This document shows, one piece after another, positions 50,729 through 61,674 of a DNA stretch of 64,000 nucleotides. Source of the stretch: Druceiella hillmani (taxonomy: Eukaryota > Arthropoda > Insecta > Lepidoptera > Hepialidae); NCBI GenBank assembly GCA_039881145.1, contig JAYKKI010000074.1, positions 11,411,501-11,475,500 on the forward strand, written 5' to 3'. Every line of letters begins with the position of its first letter. Positions within the stretch are counted from its first letter, which is position 1. The translations under genes and the position numbers were made by a program. A model generated the notes under the pieces. That model searched no databases. It saw nothing but the letters and a program-made list of their open reading frames with translations, and had not been told where the DNA came from.

Positions 50729-51037
50729 TTAAGGACCTCTTGACGAGTGTAGGCCTCCTCCAACTCTCTTTGTCTTTTCTTGCCTTGGACTGTTGCAGCC
50801 GTTATTCATCATCGCATACACAGTGCTGGTAGGCGCATAAGTTTGTATGATCGAGATATCTATTGTATCCAATTTCAAATATAACATAAAGACTCGTTCT
50901 GAGATTGCAATGAAGTTTTCTTTATTTGATATAAGTTGATTTTTCAATAGAAATCCCACGCCGTGGAGGCCTTTCACCATAGTAACAGAATATGTGTTTT
51001 CGTTTTCTTCTATTACTTTGTAGCCTGTTCTGTGCAT
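50729..51037 (-). pseudogene. LINE endonuclease domain fused to C-terminal tail (B)
   Basis: Apurinic-type endonuclease of a LINE, which nicks target DNA for target-primed reverse transcription. The frame reads HRTGYKVIEENENTYSV, then GLHGVGFLLKNQL, ISERVFMLYLKLD and ISIIQTYAPTSTVY, which matches the family's G-GVGF, ISER and QVYAPT words. Straight after YAPTSTVYAMM it passes into tail-type sequence; in the adjacent frame this reads ARKDKESWRRPTLVKRS, like the C-terminal ends of such polyproteins. So about 700 residues, the second half of the endonuclease and the whole reverse transcriptase, are deleted. It is not functional. Confidence 0.75.
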
Positions 51038-51367
51038 GTCGGCGAGGCCATGGTTTATTTTTGAAATGGCGTTTTGAATTTTAGAAGTCGTTCGTTGGAT
51101 AGCAGGAATCGTGCGTTTTATGTACAGATGTAGAATAGGCTGAGTGGAGGTTTGCGATCGTTAGTCCCCGCGGTGACCTGCCGTGTTGGAAGCTGGTTTG
51201 AGAGGTCGCTTTACTTCAATTCTTCATTTTTAAGCTCAGTTGCGTAAGCACAGTAGATGTATTTACTATGGCCGGGGAGGGTTGGAAGCGAATCCTTGTT
51301 CTGATTTGGGTTTTTTACCATGTGTTGCTGTATATTTGAATTCCGTTTCTTCGAAGTGTTTTGGGTA

Positions 51368-51646
51368 TTATTCCCTCTTAAGTTTTCGCAAATGTTTTCT
51401 AGGTATTCGGATAGTTTCTTTTGTTAGTATTTTTATTATGGGTTTTTTTGTGTTGTTGATTTTTTGTTCTTCAGGATCAATAATATTAAGTTCGTTATAT
51501 TTTAAAAATACCTTATGACCTTTGTTTCTTTTCTCCTGCAGTTTGGTGTATAATTTTTTGCTTTCTTCTAATATTTCCTTAGAGAAATCTCCTTTAATAT
51601 AATACGGTGTGCCGTTAAGTATTTTCTTATTTTCTGGTATGTTCAT
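51368..51646 (-). pseudogene. LINE basic helical segment (B)
   Basis: Ninety-two codons on the minus strand, the longest undamaged LINE frame here, with GTPYYIKGDFSKEILEESKK, then LYTKLQEKRNKGHKVFLKYN. The GT-YYIK...FL-Y pattern is typical of the stretch before the endonuclease in several insect LINE families. It is lysine- and glutamate-rich and probably helical. Copy A (11,437-11,225) holds a frameshifted partner. It is part of the LINE remnant and is not an independent gene. Confidence 0.68.
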
Positions 51647-52006
51647 TTTTATGCCCAGCGTACCTAAGTTTCCAACAATTTTACGGTTTTATTCAACGGT
51701 TTTATTTTTCTATCGTCTTTTGTTCACCAAGCGTCTTACTTCTTTTATTTTTGTTTCATTGTAGTATAAACACATTTTTTGCTTCAAAATATTTGTTTTG
51801 AAATAGATGGTTTTCTTTGGAACAAAATATTTTTTTTCGCTTTCTTTAATTCCGAAGAAACTTATTTAATTTTTTTTCTAATTTTTCTTTTCAGTTGTTG
51901 CATGGGTTGACTCTGTTTATCCACGGATTTTTGGAACGTTTTGTGTTTAAGTTCGATGTTTGTGAATTTTTTTATCGATGTTTTGGTTTATTGTTTGTGA
52001 GATATT

Positions 52007-52264
52007 TTATTTCATGTCGCGTATTTCTTTGGTTTGTTCGTCGAAATTTGCTTGAAGATTTATAATTAGCTTTGTAAGTTGTTCCATCATTATATTTTCG
52101 TTTTTTTTCATTACTGGCAATTTTTCTGGTTTATTATGCTCTCCTACGGTGAATAGTCGAACGTGTATTGATGGAGGTAAGATATTGATTTGGATGATTG
52201 ATTTGTTCCAATACTCCTCGCAAGATGGGGCGTATGAGGATGATGTTGTATTTCTTATATACAT
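52007..52264 (-). pseudogene. LINE N-terminal fragment (B)
   Basis: Eighty-five codons ending NIMMEQLTKLIINLQANFDE, then QTKEIRDMK and a stop. It aligns with 11,903-11,691 and upstream in copy A. The first ten codons run out of the neighbouring (TA)n tract, so the real start is unknown. Composition suggests a coiled coil. Confidence 0.6.
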
Positions 52265-52281
52265 ATATATGTATATATATG

Positions 52282-52357
<76 letters not shown>
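52254..52357. repeat. (TA)n microsatellite, expanded in copy B
   Basis: About 100 bases of TA/TATG. Copy A at about 12,035-12,055 has only 'gatgatatatttcttaca' here, so the tract grew after the duplication. Confidence 0.95.
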
Positions 52358-52362
<5 letters not shown>

Positions 52363-53244
52363 GCTATACACTGTCTTAATTTATAATAAATGTAGAAACT
52401 CACTTCAGTCGTCCTATTTTTGTTTGTTTATTAAATATTTTATTATGCAATTTCATGACAGGCAGAACATGAAATATAGCAAGTACTATTTTTGTAGTTT
52501 ATTAGCACAGGTAAGTATTTTCTGTCTTCACTTTTACACTTTGTCTCTAAATTTTACCATTATACACCTTTTTAAATATAATTTAACACTTATATCTCTA
52601 TAGGCGACCATTATCCTGATAATAGCTGCTGGTACTCCGCAACAAAAACCTGTGTGACAGAGAATCATACAGATATTCGATAACGTTTGTTTGCGCAAAA
52701 AAAAATATTATTTTAAAGTGTCTTTTGATGTTAAAATATAGAAATAGTGTTTTAGTTTTAATTTAAATAAGACAGAAAGTTATTAAGCACAACTTGAATT
52801 AAGTTTCCGTAGGCATTTAGAAAGATAAATGATTTAAATGTATATGATATTTCTATTAAACTATTTGTAAAATTCTATTTTTCTGAACATATATTAGATA
52901 CTAAATTATTGTCAAGCGCATATTTGAATAAATTGCATAACTTCACATAGAAATAAAAATAAGTGTTTTGAGAATTTTTCACTTGCAACATGAGACGTCC
53001 CGTTCTGCCGACTTACAAGATTTCTGATGGACTGGAAACACCCTATAAGTTTAGACGATCATTGGGGCTAATGTAAAAGGAACAAAAATCATAACTTTTC
53101 GTCATGTGAACCCAAGAAAAATTTTAAATTTAAAGCAATCTCAAGCCAAAGGTGTCAGTATCTCAAACTATTTTTAACTTAATATCTCAAGCCGTTAGTG
53201 AGAAAAATAGGTATGGCTGACATCCTTTAGTTAGCGGACGGAGA

Positions 53245-53690
53245 ACCAAATGGACAGAATCCTAAAAGAGACATCGAGCTTGATAGTCGCCGGATACCTA
53301 GAAAAGAATTAAGAGTGAAGTAAGAATTCATAACCACAGCCTCGGAAGGGGCCGTAAATATTAATCAACCGCGCAATAATCGATGGCGCCGCGAGTTCAG
53401 ACTCATTGGTACGATGCTCACGTTGGCCGGGAAGATGCCATAAATCTCGCCTACGTAATTGCAGCAGGGCCGCCACTCCCCGACTAACGGCATTCAAACC
53501 GTGAGGCAAACACTCCGCTCGCCCGTCTTTTAAATTCAAGCCGAAACATATTTGAATGCAAATGTTTATACTAGGCTTTGTGGCTACTGCTTTTTAAGCG
53601 GATTAGGTATCCACTGAAATTAACACCCTCTCGGAGCGTTCATAGCGCGGGGGACTTTCATTTGTCTGTTTCCATCTAATGTGGTAGTGC
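53245..53690. promoter_or_regulatory. Conserved GC-rich block, candidate enhancer (B)
   Basis: Partner of 12,990-13,440. Base composition differs sharply from the surroundings. The 76-codon minus frame crossing it (53,539-53,309) is disrupted in copy A, arguing against coding. Small indels (for example ggcgcgag in A against ggcgccgcgag in B) also fit non-coding DNA. Confidence 0.4.
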
Positions 53691-54556
53691 TTCCTTTTAC
53701 ATCAACTGGTTCTTAATTTTAGTTTCATTGGTATTCCTCTATTTTGTCGCTTCCGGAGATATATTGAAGTGGTGTTTAAAATTAAATTGTGTCTAAAAAA
53801 ATCACAGTTTTATTTTATTTTAGCGGTTTCAAGCTCATAGTGTCTAAGGTTTTAGAAGTATATGAACAACATTTGGCAAGTACGTTCTTCATTTGAAGAT
53901 CTATAATCATGTGTTTCCTACAGGAAAAAAGATTTATGTATTTTTTATACATGTAAAGTGGAAGAGAAAATATTCTTCGTTCACCTTATTGAAAGTGATA
54001 TCATTGCATAGATTTTTCAAAATGAAGTTGAAGTTCTTTTCACCATTTTCTATGTTTCGTACATAAAAATTAAAAACTAACCTTATAAGATCACTGAGGT
54101 ATCTGGCGGTCATAACCGTTCTTTCCTGAAGCTGCTTGATATGGAAACTAGAAATTTGGCATATAGTATCCCTTTATACCTTGTTTTTAAAAATATTTAT
54201 TTAGAAATATTAGGAAAAGGCGGTGGACAAATTAATTTTGCGTTATTTTTATAATATATATGTAGTGTGATATTAATGGTCCCGATATTAAAGGAAAAGC
54301 ATTTTTCTTAATGTTATGTAATATATATTTAGAAATATAGGGAAAAATTTGCAAAATTTCCAAAACTACTCAATCTGTCATTATGAAATTTACGGCTTTT
54401 TCGAACTTAGTTTAGGTTTTTTTAATTTTTAAGCTATATCTGTGAAATGTTAAACTTTAAAATGACAAGCAATTAACCTCGTAAACCCTCTGTCTTTAAT
54501 CGTCAGTTTAAAAATACGAAAATAATCAAAGGTTTATTATTTAAAAAAAAATAATG

Positions 54557-54594
54557 AAAGGTTTGATCAGATGCTAGCATCTGATCAAACCTTT
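54557..54594. repeat. Perfect 38-base palindrome, copy B only
   Basis: A 19-base arm, starting aaaggtttgatcag, and its exact inverse meet with no loop at 54,575/54,576. No inverted repeat exists at the corresponding place in A (about 14,220-14,250). Confidence 0.95.
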
Positions 54595-55159
54595 GAAATA
54601 AAATTATTTCGGGTAACTCGCATTCATAATTTAAAGAGATGTAGGCAAGTACGAAACCTTGTTTTATGCGTGTGTCGACATGCATTGATTCAATGTGATT
54701 ATGATGGATATGGAGAATAATTGTTATTTTCAACAATTGAATAAATAATGCCTAAAAATACATTTATTATTTTTCGTTGCTTTGGAGCAAAACACATATT
54801 TTACAGAACCTACTAAGACCCTCGGTATCACCAGTGATATTTGATATTATTTGTTTTTGCCTCTATTATTATCTATTAGTGCCTCATCTATGAGTTAAGG
54901 TGTGGACTATAACGTTATTATCTGCATCGCAAGGTGTCATTTCCTGTTCAAATGTTTATCTGAAATAAATTTTTTCATACACTGTTTTAAAATGTTATAC
55001 GTAACAACATATAGACATCGTAAGTTGTAAAATATTAGATTTTTGAAAATATCAGATTCGTCTGTCCAAATGCTAATTTTTATCTTAATAAAATAAAGTA
55101 GAAAGGAAAAAAAGTATCCTATTATGGCTTTTTTGGAGAAAAAAAAAACTATAAAGTTA

Positions 55160-55450
55160 ATTGCGCGCTCGCACAGACTGGCCACGGATCATTTGTCAAA
55201 TTACCAAACTTTTTTCCGATAGCCGAATAAAAACTTGACCCTAATGGAGCGAGGGCAAAATGTTTCATCTACATTTTCTCCCCAGCAAAAAGCGCAAAAA
55301 ATACCACGTTACATCCGAGATGACTTCACATATTGCGCTGCAGTCAATATATGGCGCCTTTGTTGGAATCGGTCGTGATTTTATTATCGATCCCAAGTCT
55401 TTTAAACTGATACGAGGCGCCTTTTATTTGGAAACGAATGAGGTTAAATG
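55160..55450. other. Conserved block (B; partner 14,815-15,095)
   Basis: Counterpart of the block in A. The 64-codon frame at 55,260-55,454 is open only in B. Confidence 0.4.
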
Positions 55451-56164
55451 TTAATTTTTTTTTAATTTCTATAAACTTTGTAATTTATATCAGAGTTATG
55501 TGAACATTACTATGTAAACGTAATGGAATTAATTCTTTCAGTGAATATTTCTGTTACCTATTTTTATACTGAGTAATAAAAATAGAACAATTACACGTTA
55601 AATATTTTTATAGTTATATATTTTTTTAATAATATATATAAGACTTTTTAATCATTTTTATATGTTCGTATTTTGTCATTTTAATTTTTTATTTAATTTA
55701 ATAATAATTCATTTTTTATATCAATATAAAATGATATAAATTTTTTAGTGCGTCTTTTTTCTATTTTTAGGTAGTAAAATGAAGCAAAAATGGCTAAAGT
55801 TAAAATATTTTTAAGTTTTATTATTGGAATGTATGTACACAATTTCTGTTAAATTAAGACAATAAAAAACGTTATTAATATTGATGGAAAGACAATGTTA
55901 TTGAAACGAGTAAGACAAATATAAAAAGATCTAATACAATTTTTAAAAAATAAGTTGACTTGCATTTTTATTGAAAATGGACATTAAACATTTTTAATTT
56001 CCACCTTTTCTGCGTATTTTACATTCAGGTTTCATTTTGATGTAAGTATTAATTACTCAATTTTATATTTAATATCAAAAAATCTCATTGCAATATTTGG
56101 ACAAAAGTGTTCTTTTACTCACCCATAGGATTAATATTTTAAGACCGTTTGAATTTATGATGCA

Positions 56165-56464
56165 GTGCCTCGTAACTTCCCAAAATCATTTTATGTAATA
56201 AGTAGGGAAAATGTAACAATTATAAAACTACTCGGTTTGTTTGAAATGAAGAGCCTGTTTTTCAACGAGGAAGAAAGATATAAGGGTTCCGACTTATTCT
56301 TTGCCTACAATTTACTAATGACAAATGGAAATATTTGTCAAAAACAAATTCAAATACCTTCTGGAAATGTGAAGGTAATAAAAGCGAAAGCTTGTCCGGT
56401 AAAAGTAAACGATGGTTATTGTTTTGCAATTACCAAATGGAAAACTCACATGTGGCGAAAATAA
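56165..56464 (+). other. 99-codon open frame, partly kept in copy A
   Basis: The frame reads MKSLFFNEEERYKGSDLFFA in its middle and ends CFAITKWKTHMWRK. Copy A at about 15,790-15,900 keeps the same frame over some 35 codons (MKSLSFNEREKYKGSDLFFA), then loses about 135 bases that hold the second half. I recognise no family. Differences between the copies are largely amino-acid changing, which argues against selection on a protein. It could be a decayed exon or transposon piece, or chance. Confidence 0.3.
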
Positions 56465-56973
56465 ACATAAAATGAAAATCGTAGCAAACATTTATTTGAC
56501 AACATTATATTTGACTTTTTATATTAGTCGAAATTTCAGTAGAATTTTTAATATTGTCGAAATTTAGACTACCGGAAATAAAATATATATACAATCGCTA
56601 CAGGACATTGACAAGTTTTTTCATGTTTTTTAATAAGTGAACAAAAACTGGTAAATTGTTTTTTTTAATAAAATTTCAACACTGTGTAGAAAATTTTACA
56701 ATAAAATAACATATGTCTTATGTAAATAAATTATGTTAGAAATTAAGAAATGAAGAAAACTTTGACATATAGACATTTTAAATTTTAATAAAAAATTATA
56801 ATTAATAAAATACAATTAAGCTCTGAAAAGATCAACAGCAGTTCATCTGACTATTGTCACCCAACTATTCGCAAAAACTTTTCCAGGGTTTCACTTATTA
56901 TAAGTTATGTGACTGAGGGTCGTCGTTTTTATTGTCATAAAAGATGTTATTGAGATTTAAAATGTACAGATAA

Positions 56974-56974
56974 T

Positions 56975-57036
<62 letters not shown>
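56974..57036. repeat. (AC)n(TA)n microsatellite at mariner 3' side (B)
   Basis: Short AC run, then TA repeats, ending exactly at the mariner terminus. Confidence 0.95.
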
Positions 57037-57039
<3 letters not shown>

Positions 57040-57400
57040 TTTGGTTAATACGTTTTAAGCCCCGAGTTGCTGTCAACAATTTTCATAGACAAAATTCTCG
57101 TTATGCACCATTATTTTCTACTACTTGTCGCCGTCTAATTGATAGTGATAATATGCATTTCTTGTAACATTGCGGTGACTTTGATTCAAAAAACTGTGCA
57201 AGATTATTTTGGAGATCTTCTTTAAAATCGAATTTTTTTCACATAAGTGGTTTCTTAGATCTCTGAATAAATGATAATCAGAGGGTGCAATGTCCGCCAA
57301 ATATGGTGGATGAGTGAGTAGAACTCAACCGATTCCCTCTAATTTATCATAAGTACGCTTCTTGAACATGTAGAAAATAACTCAATCCTCTTGACGACTG

Positions 57401-57430
57401 AATTAGTTTAGTAGTCTCACTAAACTAATT
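57401..57430. repeat. Perfect hairpin, 12-bp arms, copy B only
   Basis: AATTAGTTTAGT at 57,401-57,412 and its inverse at 57,419-57,430, with a 6-base loop. Copy A near 18,900 has no inverse. Confidence 0.9.
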
Positions 57431-57481
57431 GAGTAGTTAACATTACGTCAATAGTCTTAGTTAATCGGTCCAATTGTTCAC

Positions 57482-57542
57482 AGTAAATATTTACATTATT
57501 CTACTATATAAATATATAGTAAATATTTTCATTATTCTACTA
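57482..57542. repeat. Two-unit direct repeat, 36-base period, copy B only
   Basis: A 25-base unit at 57,482-57,506 recurs at 57,518-57,542 with one mismatch. Copy A has one unit. Confidence 0.9.
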
Positions 57543-58011
57543 TTACATTATATACCTCTCTAAGCAACTTTCAATGAATAATGACCTTGAGATATCACAA
57601 GCAGCTGACCGTCACCTTTACGGCACTTATTTCAAGTTTGGAAACTTAAACTCCTGTTTCTCTGACACCCAGCTAGACGTTTGCGTGTGTAATTAACGTA
57701 TGTAACCTAATTTTCAACGCCAGACACTATTTAATTTAGCCAGTCAAAGTTAAACTTCAATGTCAATAACTGTCGATAAGTATCAACTCTGCACTGAAGG
57801 TGATATGATGATAGGTTGTGGGGTAACCACACATCGTATTTTGAAACGTTTCCCAATTCGTGGAAATGTGTTTCTAATGTGCCATGATTGCAGTTTAGCT
57901 TAGACGAGTTCGATTAGGTGGCTAAATCGTTTAACGTCCAATTCAACAGGACGTCCAGTTACGGGGTTCGTGCTTAAAATTTACCAAATCTATGTCGTCG
58001 CGTAAGACACA

Positions 58012-58028
58012 GTGTATATATATATATT

Positions 58029-58099
<71 letters not shown>
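58012..58099. repeat. (TA)n(TG)n microsatellite replacing mariner 5' end (B)
   Basis: TA repeats followed by TG repeats. The right flank (tatgtgatatt.ttgagtaa) matches copy A at about 19,790. Confidence 0.95.
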
Positions 58100-60529
58100 C
58101 CGTCTATGTGATATTATTGAGTAACTACATAAATATCTTTCTTTGGCTTGAAAATATGACATAATTGAAAAAACCTTGAGATGTAGAATATGTCGATATA
58201 GCTCAGGCAAACTTTTTTTCGGGATTCTAACTTTGGCAGTTTTGAAGGTTAAGAAGGTATTATGTGAAAATTTTCTGTCTCATATAATATTTAGAAAAAG
58301 TAGTTTAGAAATCTGTACAACTCACTCTTTCAAGTAATACTCGACATTACACATGAAATAAAAAAAAACCGAGTAGTCCCTTTATCTTCTCTAAAATAAC
58401 GGTATAAATATTGAATATATTTGGCGTTAATTTTGTAGAAATTCATTATTCACAATTAAATGAAACTACGTGATGTAGTATTATTTCTATTATATTGAAT
58501 ATCTTTACATTGTATTATTCCTATTATTATTATAACCTAGGTCGTGGCTAGGTTTCGTTGTATTACATCTTCAGGTGGGCTATTAGCAAAGATATCTTTG
58601 ATGATGAGATGATCAGATAGCAACGATATTAGCAAAGAAATATTTGCTAATATCCCACCTGAAGATGTTGTAATACAACGAAACCTAGGTCATGGTAAAG
58701 AAATTACATATAGTAGAAATAATACTACATCAGTATTTTCATTTAATTGTGATATCAATATTTTTAGATGTTAGCTAGTCTCTAAGCTAAATTGTTTCCA
58801 AAAAAACGATCGTGAAAGGAAAAGCAGCTGCATTGCAGAGTGATATCATGAGTGTTCTCTCATTCTCTTTTGGGTTACGGTATCCTAAAATATTTTAGAA
58901 GATGATATTTGACGTAAGGCATTGCTCGGTATTTATCTTGGTCTTTATATATAACCATATTGCCTAGTATAAGAACTTAGTTACCTCCAACTTAATTACT
59001 TAGGATTCAATCCCTAAGGACTTAGTTTTAAAATATCAAATTTCAGTTCCAAAAGCAAATTTGAAATTTATAATATTTCTATATATAATAATCTTAATAT
59101 ACGTACGTCAACACTTTATTTATATTTTTAAAACTGGTTGTATAATTTTTTAACATTATAAAATGGGCATATTGCGTTCGCTTTATGTGGAAGAGTTTAA
59201 CGTTTTTTCTGTTTTATAAATTAAAAAAACACATAATATGTAAAGCTACTTATGGATATGTAAATACATACTAGCGAAAGCTATTCCTACAGGAAAAAAG
59301 ATTTTCTGTATTCCGCAAAAACAATTGTCAACAAATTCTGCTTATAGCGACAAATATCGCTAGACTCGTTGTTAGTTTTAAACTTTCTCTATAAAATGTC
59401 AAATAATATTTGAGAAAATAGTCACACTTTACTTTTAATATGTGTTTATATGTTTCCATCCATCATAATAAGAATCAATATTACCATGATGCTTGTCACT
59501 TTGGAATATGCCGTAGGGTTGTGTTTCGTGTAGTTTTAAACTCAATGGTGTTTATATTTTTCGTTAATGGAGCATTAAAGGAACCGGCAAAAAATGGATA
59601 ATTCTGACGTTAGTGAACCAGATATAGATATTCGGCGACTGAGAAACAGAAAAGGTTAAAAATTAATTTCAATTAACTATTAACCTACTTGACAATCATT
59701 ATGTGTTGTCATAAATTAAATTTTTTCCAGTTTCATGTGGGTATTTTCGACAACCTTGTTGCGCATACAATTTTCATGAATTAATACATCGTATAGAGGC
59801 TAAATGACGGTACAATAAGTATTTTGTTTTATTTTCTAGTTACGTAGAAATATAATTTACAACTATTAAGAAAAATAAACTTTAATTGAAAATACAAAAT
59901 ATCTCATTTCTTTATTGGCTTTTAAAAAAATCTAGAGTTTGTCTTTTCCTACCTAAAATAAAAAAATAGAATCGGTACCAACAAGCTGAATGCGGGTACG
60001 TCTTTTCTATTCCTTAACAGAAAAAGCATATCTGTCATTATTTTTACCTGTGCCCACTACCATAACTATCCAAGAAAATTAAAAAAAAAGGGAAGATTCA
60101 ATTTTATATCGAGCGAGATCCAAGGAAATAAATTGTCAAACTGTAGCAGTTCATTATCATAGGTTAGTGGTGTTTAATCCTCTCAATATATATATCTTGT
60201 GTGAAATTAGTAAGTTTCGTAACAAAATTATTGTTTCTTCTTTTGTATAAAAAAATCATGCTTTGTAAAAATCATAAAGATTCAATTAGAGATTAAATTC
60301 CTACTTTACTCATGAAGACCTAATAAGAGAACTTAAATATTTTGTTGATGATGAACAGGCAAATCAAAAACTTAGGGTTTCTATCTTTCGGAGTTATCTA
60401 TGGCTTTCGATCCTGTATTGATCAATAACTCAGCCGGCGGCGCTGGAAAATCAAAGAAATAGTCCTCGTATTCCATTTTGCCCCATCTTTGCATTTTCCA
60501 AAAACAAAATAGAAAATATTTGAATAAAA
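58100..60529. other. Gene-free part of copy B
   Basis: Aligns with 19,798-22,814 of A, apart from the fold-back insertion. No gene recognised. Confidence 0.55.
58413..58752. mobile_element. Fold-back MITE-like insertion, copy B only
   Basis: An inverted repeat with CACAATTAAATGAAA at 58,451 and its inverse ending at 58,751; the arms are about 150 bases and imperfect, both containing CCTAGG..TTTCGTTGTATTACA and CATCTTCAGGTGGG. Copy A at about 20,330-20,345 is an empty site. Near-identical 10-base sequences, TATAAATATT (58,403-58,412) and TATCAATATT (58,753-58,762), flank it and could be a target duplication. It carries no coding capacity. The superfamily is uncertain; an 8-10 base duplication would fit a hAT- or Mutator-type source. 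Confidence 0.75.
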
Positions 60530-61128
60530 CAGACATTTGAAAAAAATATTGTAAGCTATGATGGTATTAAATTTCAGCAGTAAGTTGGAAGGACAATAAA
60601 CAAGTTATTTACACATGTATATGCACAACTTTTGGGCAATATTTAAAGATATTACAAGGCTGAACAGAACAGAAAGTCCCTAGCTTTTCAAAGTTTATAA
60701 AATAATACAATGCAAATATGGGTGGTGTGGACCTAATGGATTAATATTTGGGCAGATGTATAATCCGCATAAAAAATGGTACATACCAATATTCTACCAT
60801 CTTTAAATTTGTCTTTTATAAACTCTTGTGTTTTGTATAAACACGTATGTTTCAAAAAGCAAACAAATCCTAAAGAGATAATGAACTTGATAGAATATGG
60901 AACTGAGCTTGCAAATATTCTGAGTAAGTATGGAACTCAAGTTCAATAGAATCGAGGTCGACCTAATAGGAGCAGTTTTTCAGAAAAACCAGTCACTAAA
61001 AGGCAGGATATCCAGCAATTCATTTCATCAAATGATATAAGATACGTCGGTGCAGATTATAGACAATTGCGGCAAAACAATTATAAGTGGTATTTGATGC
61101 GTGAGTACAGCCTCTCAGCAGCACAATG
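60530..61128 (+). pseudogene. piggyBac transposase 3' part (B), cut by Transib
   Basis: Same remnant as 22,815-23,388. Words across frames: ISAVSWKDNKQVIYT-like near 60,575-60,620, GGVDLM at about 60,721-60,740, YIPIFYHL-like to about 60,805, QTPKEIMNLIEYGTELANIL-like residues to about 60,925, and NRGRPNRSSFSEKPVT with SSNDIRYVGAD near 60,950-61,055. Some differences from copy A restore or break the frame, as expected for independent decay. The reading stops at the Transib heptamer at 61,129, after LSAAQ. No TTAA terminus was identified. Confidence 0.85.
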
Positions 61129-61674
61129 CACAGTGTTTCGGCAAATGAATTCTTTAAATTTTTACTTCTAACTACGTTACTAACTAGTACAATAAAAAAC
61201 TTTCCACAAACATATAAATGCCACCGCTAAGAAATGTTTCTCTGTTGCATTTTGACGTCTTCGCCCCTTTACCGTGCGCTCATCAGTAACTCAATTTTGC
61301 GTTAAAATTTCCCGGTATTTGTTTTTTTTGTGTCTTAATAACGTGGAAACTAAATACCAAGGTACGAATTGCAATATTATAAAAATATTTGTTTGTAATA
61401 TTCTGGTGCTACCAAGGTTAATTATAATTTGAGATAAAAATACATAATTAAAATGCATAATTTAATGTTAAATTCATAAATTTATTTTCTCTTGGTCTCA
61501 AAACTTTTAGCAATGACGCGCAATTATTGTTTTATATTTTTACATAATAATATATATGTGGTCAAACCTAAAATACATGTACCAATCCTGTGGGTGCCAC
61601 GACTCTTAGGTTAACTCGTAATAAACGTTTTTTGTAACACGTCAACGAATTTTTTACAATTTTAGCTAAAGTGT

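Larger units (their letters stand above)
50725..52264 (-). mobile_element. RTE-like LINE remnant, copy B
   Basis: Minus-strand non-LTR element with, in order, a coiled-coil-like N-terminal part (52,264-52,007), a basic helical part (51,646-51,368), an endonuclease domain (about 51,110-50,820) and a short C-terminal tail (50,815-50,725). The reverse transcriptase is missing: the endonuclease runs directly into tail sequence. The 3' side reaches an A-rich stretch on the minus strand (taaaaaaaac at about 50,720-50,711). The same element, more truncated, is in copy A. Confidence 0.78.
52358..56973. other. Gene-free part of copy B with two conserved blocks
   Basis: Aligns with about 12,060-18,430 of copy A, minus A's insertions. 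It holds the GC-rich block at 53,245-53,690, a conserved block at 55,160-55,450, a perfect palindrome at 54,557-54,594 and a 99-codon frame at 56,165-56,464. Confidence 0.6.
57150..57990 (-). pseudogene. mariner transposase pseudogene (B)
   Basis: Reading minus from about 57,975: GRPVELDVKRF in the helix-turn-helix region, then THFHELGNVSKYDVWLPHNL and SSYHLQCRVDTYRQLLTL at about 57,870-57,755. That part is better preserved than in copy A and is typical of the link between the DNA-binding and catalytic domains. A badly decayed core follows, with the third-Asp region near 57,270. Frameshifts and stops are numerous. Taken with copy A it shows one mariner insertion older than the duplication. 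Confidence 0.85.
57037..58011 (-). mobile_element. mariner element 2, copy B (5' truncated)
   Basis: Same element as 18,536-19,705. It keeps the 3' terminus (TTGGTTTGGTTAATACG inverted, at 57,037) but has lost the 5' terminus, promoter and first transposase codons, which are replaced by a (TA)n(TG)n tract at 58,012. A private hairpin (57,401-57,430) and a 36-base-period duplication (57,482-57,542) lie within. Confidence 0.85.

Noticed and set aside
51240..51518. 92-codon plus-strand frame
   Set aside because: Antisense shadow of the LINE remnant on the minus strand.
53309..53539. 76-codon minus frame in the GC-rich block as a gene
   Set aside because: Interrupted in copy A and altered by frame-changing indels; GC-rich DNA has fewer stops by chance.
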